DNA of 64,000 nt from CBDCOD01 sp965219665 (GTDB lineage Bacteria; Pseudomonadota; Gammaproteobacteria; CAKMZV01). The stretch covers positions 186,001 through 250,000 of the forward strand of contig CBDCOD010000025.1 of NCBI GenBank assembly GCA_965219665.1, written 5' to 3'. The notes beneath the pieces are model-generated. The model was not told the DNA's origin. It did not search any database and saw only the letters and a list, made by a program, of their open reading frames with translations. Below, piece by piece: positions 63,316-64,000 of this stretch. Numbering within the stretch: the first letter of the stretch is position 1; each line of letters starts with the position of its first letter. Position numbers and translations under genes: made by a program.

Positions 63316-64000
63316 CTATATGGTGTGAAAAAAAGCCAATGATTCAGGGTTTGCGATAGCCTCAGTATTTGTAACTGGCTTGTCATTGAGTATTTTTTTG
63401 ACAGCTATCTCAACTTTCTTTCCATTCAAGGTATAGGGAATATCAGGTGCTGCAATAATTTTTTTAGGAACATGGCGTGGTGAGCATTTTGTTGCAATAT
63501 TGTGGTTGATGTTGTTTCTTAATTCATCAGTGAGTTCATAGCCGTCTTTCAGGACAATAAAGAGCAGTATATATTCTTCATCTGCATCACCCTGTGTGGT
63601 AACTAAACTATCATGTAATGGTTCTAAGTGCTCTATAGCTGTATAAAATTCAGCACTGCCCATGCGCACACCACCTGCATTTAGCGTGGCGTCGGATCGT
63701 CCCCATACTGTTATTCCACCTTCTGGGTACACTGTGATGTAGTCACCGTGGTGCCACATGCCCGGATATGTTTCAAAGTAGGCAGCCTTATATTCTATGT
63801 TATGCTCATCGTTCCAAAACATCAGAGGTTGAGTAGGAAAGGGTTTTATACAGACTAGTTCTCCTTCTTTTGCGCGTTCAACAGGCTGTCCGTAGTCATC
63901 AAAAGCTTCTACTGCCATACCCAAAGTCTTGCACTGAATTTGATTAACACGCACTGGTAGTAAGGGGTTATCACCTAAAAATAACGAGACGATGTCTGTA
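63316..64000 (-). CDS. Acetoacetyl-CoA synthetase, C-terminal part
   Basis: Partial gene: the last 228 codons or so are present and the N-terminal part lies beyond the right edge. The visible AMP-binding and C-terminal domains include TDIVSLFLGDNPLLPV at the window edge, YPGMWHHGDYI, VWGRSDATLNAGGVRMG and the end-lysine region TLNGKKVEIAVKKIL. These match acetoacetate-CoA ligase more closely than acetyl-CoA synthetase. It activates acetoacetate as an acyl adenylate and then CoA ester. Confidence 0.9.
   Translation of the reverse strand, partial: TDIVSLFLGDNPLLPVRVNQIQCKTLGMAVEAFDDYGQPVERAKEGELVCIKPFPTQPLMFWNDEHNIEYKAAYFETYPGMWHHGDYITVYPEGGITVWGRSDATLNAGGVRMGSAEFYTAIEHLEPLHDSLVTTQGDADEEYILLFIVLKDGYELTDELRNNINHNIATKCSPRHVPKKIIAAPDIPYTLNGKKVEIAVKKILNDKPVTNTEAIANPESLAFFHTI

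Noticed and set aside
1..64000. tRNA, rRNA, riboswitch, CRISPR, prophage or insertion sequence
   Set aside because: I looked for cloverleaf-like repeats, regularly spaced repeats, transposase or integrase motifs and known riboswitch cores and found none convincing.

Overview
The window comes from a Gram-negative proteobacterium, most likely a gammaproteobacterium. The evidence is the outer-membrane assembly and lipid A genes (bamA, skp, lpxD, fabZ, lpxA), a type II secretion block, and the order rpsB-tsf-pyrH-frr-uppS-cdsA-rseP-bamA. Base composition looks AT-leaning throughout. I see no rRNA, tRNA, insertion sequence, prophage or CRISPR array. The species cannot be named from this sequence alone.

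Region 1 (about 1-18.4 kb) is a sulfonate-degradation island. On the minus strand, thirteen genes run in one direction from 13.45 kb to the left edge: xsc, soeA, soeB, soeC, a small conserved gene, mobA, an iclR-type regulator, suyA, suyB, hpsN, hpsO, hpsP and a GMC-family dehydrogenase cut by the window edge. Most junctions overlap or are under 60 bp. HpsO and HpsP interconvert the enantiomers of 2,3-dihydroxypropane-1-sulfonate (DHPS). HpsN oxidises (R)-DHPS to (R)-sulfolactate, and SuyAB splits that into pyruvate and sulfite. Xsc converts sulfoacetaldehyde into acetyl phosphate and sulfite, and Pta (14.6-15.6 kb, minus) turns acetyl phosphate into acetyl-CoA. Sulfite can be oxidised by the SoeABC molybdoenzyme, supported by MobA, or exported by the divergent TauE-type protein. 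A two-part sodium/solute symporter (16.2-18.4 kb) closes the island with a clear terminator. The island therefore joins C3 and C2 sulfonate catabolism to sulfite disposal.

Region 2 (18.4-33.3 kb) is core metabolism: a YggT-like membrane protein; proA-nadD-rsfS-rlmH and a large YhdP/AsmA-like envelope protein; bioH-bioC with a short CPBP-type (MrtJ-like) intramembrane protease; and, on the minus strand, an iron-binding periplasmic protein, mltG-pabC-pabB and fabF-acpP. Region 3 (33.3-51.2 kb, plus strand) is the translation, nucleotide and envelope super-cluster rpsB to lpxA. It is followed by gspC, gspD, gspE, gspF and an unrecognised exported protein.

Region 4 (51.2-64 kb, minus strand) holds panB, ubiA, a TolC-family protein, a CYTH protein, cysM, clpA-clpS, rluA, nrdAB and the end of acetoacetyl-CoA synthetase. 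The most notable core finding is that NrdB has Phe (residue 206) where class Ia enzymes carry the radical tyrosine, with all six metal ligands intact. This is the hallmark of class Ic (Mn/Fe) ribonucleotide reductase. Two NrdR-box-like palindromes spaced 32 bp centre to centre precede nrdA. Other points of interest are an operator-like palindrome in the xsc promoter, a structured rpsB leader, Ala at the acyl-chain ruler position of LpxA, and a PIAGT-type PabB.
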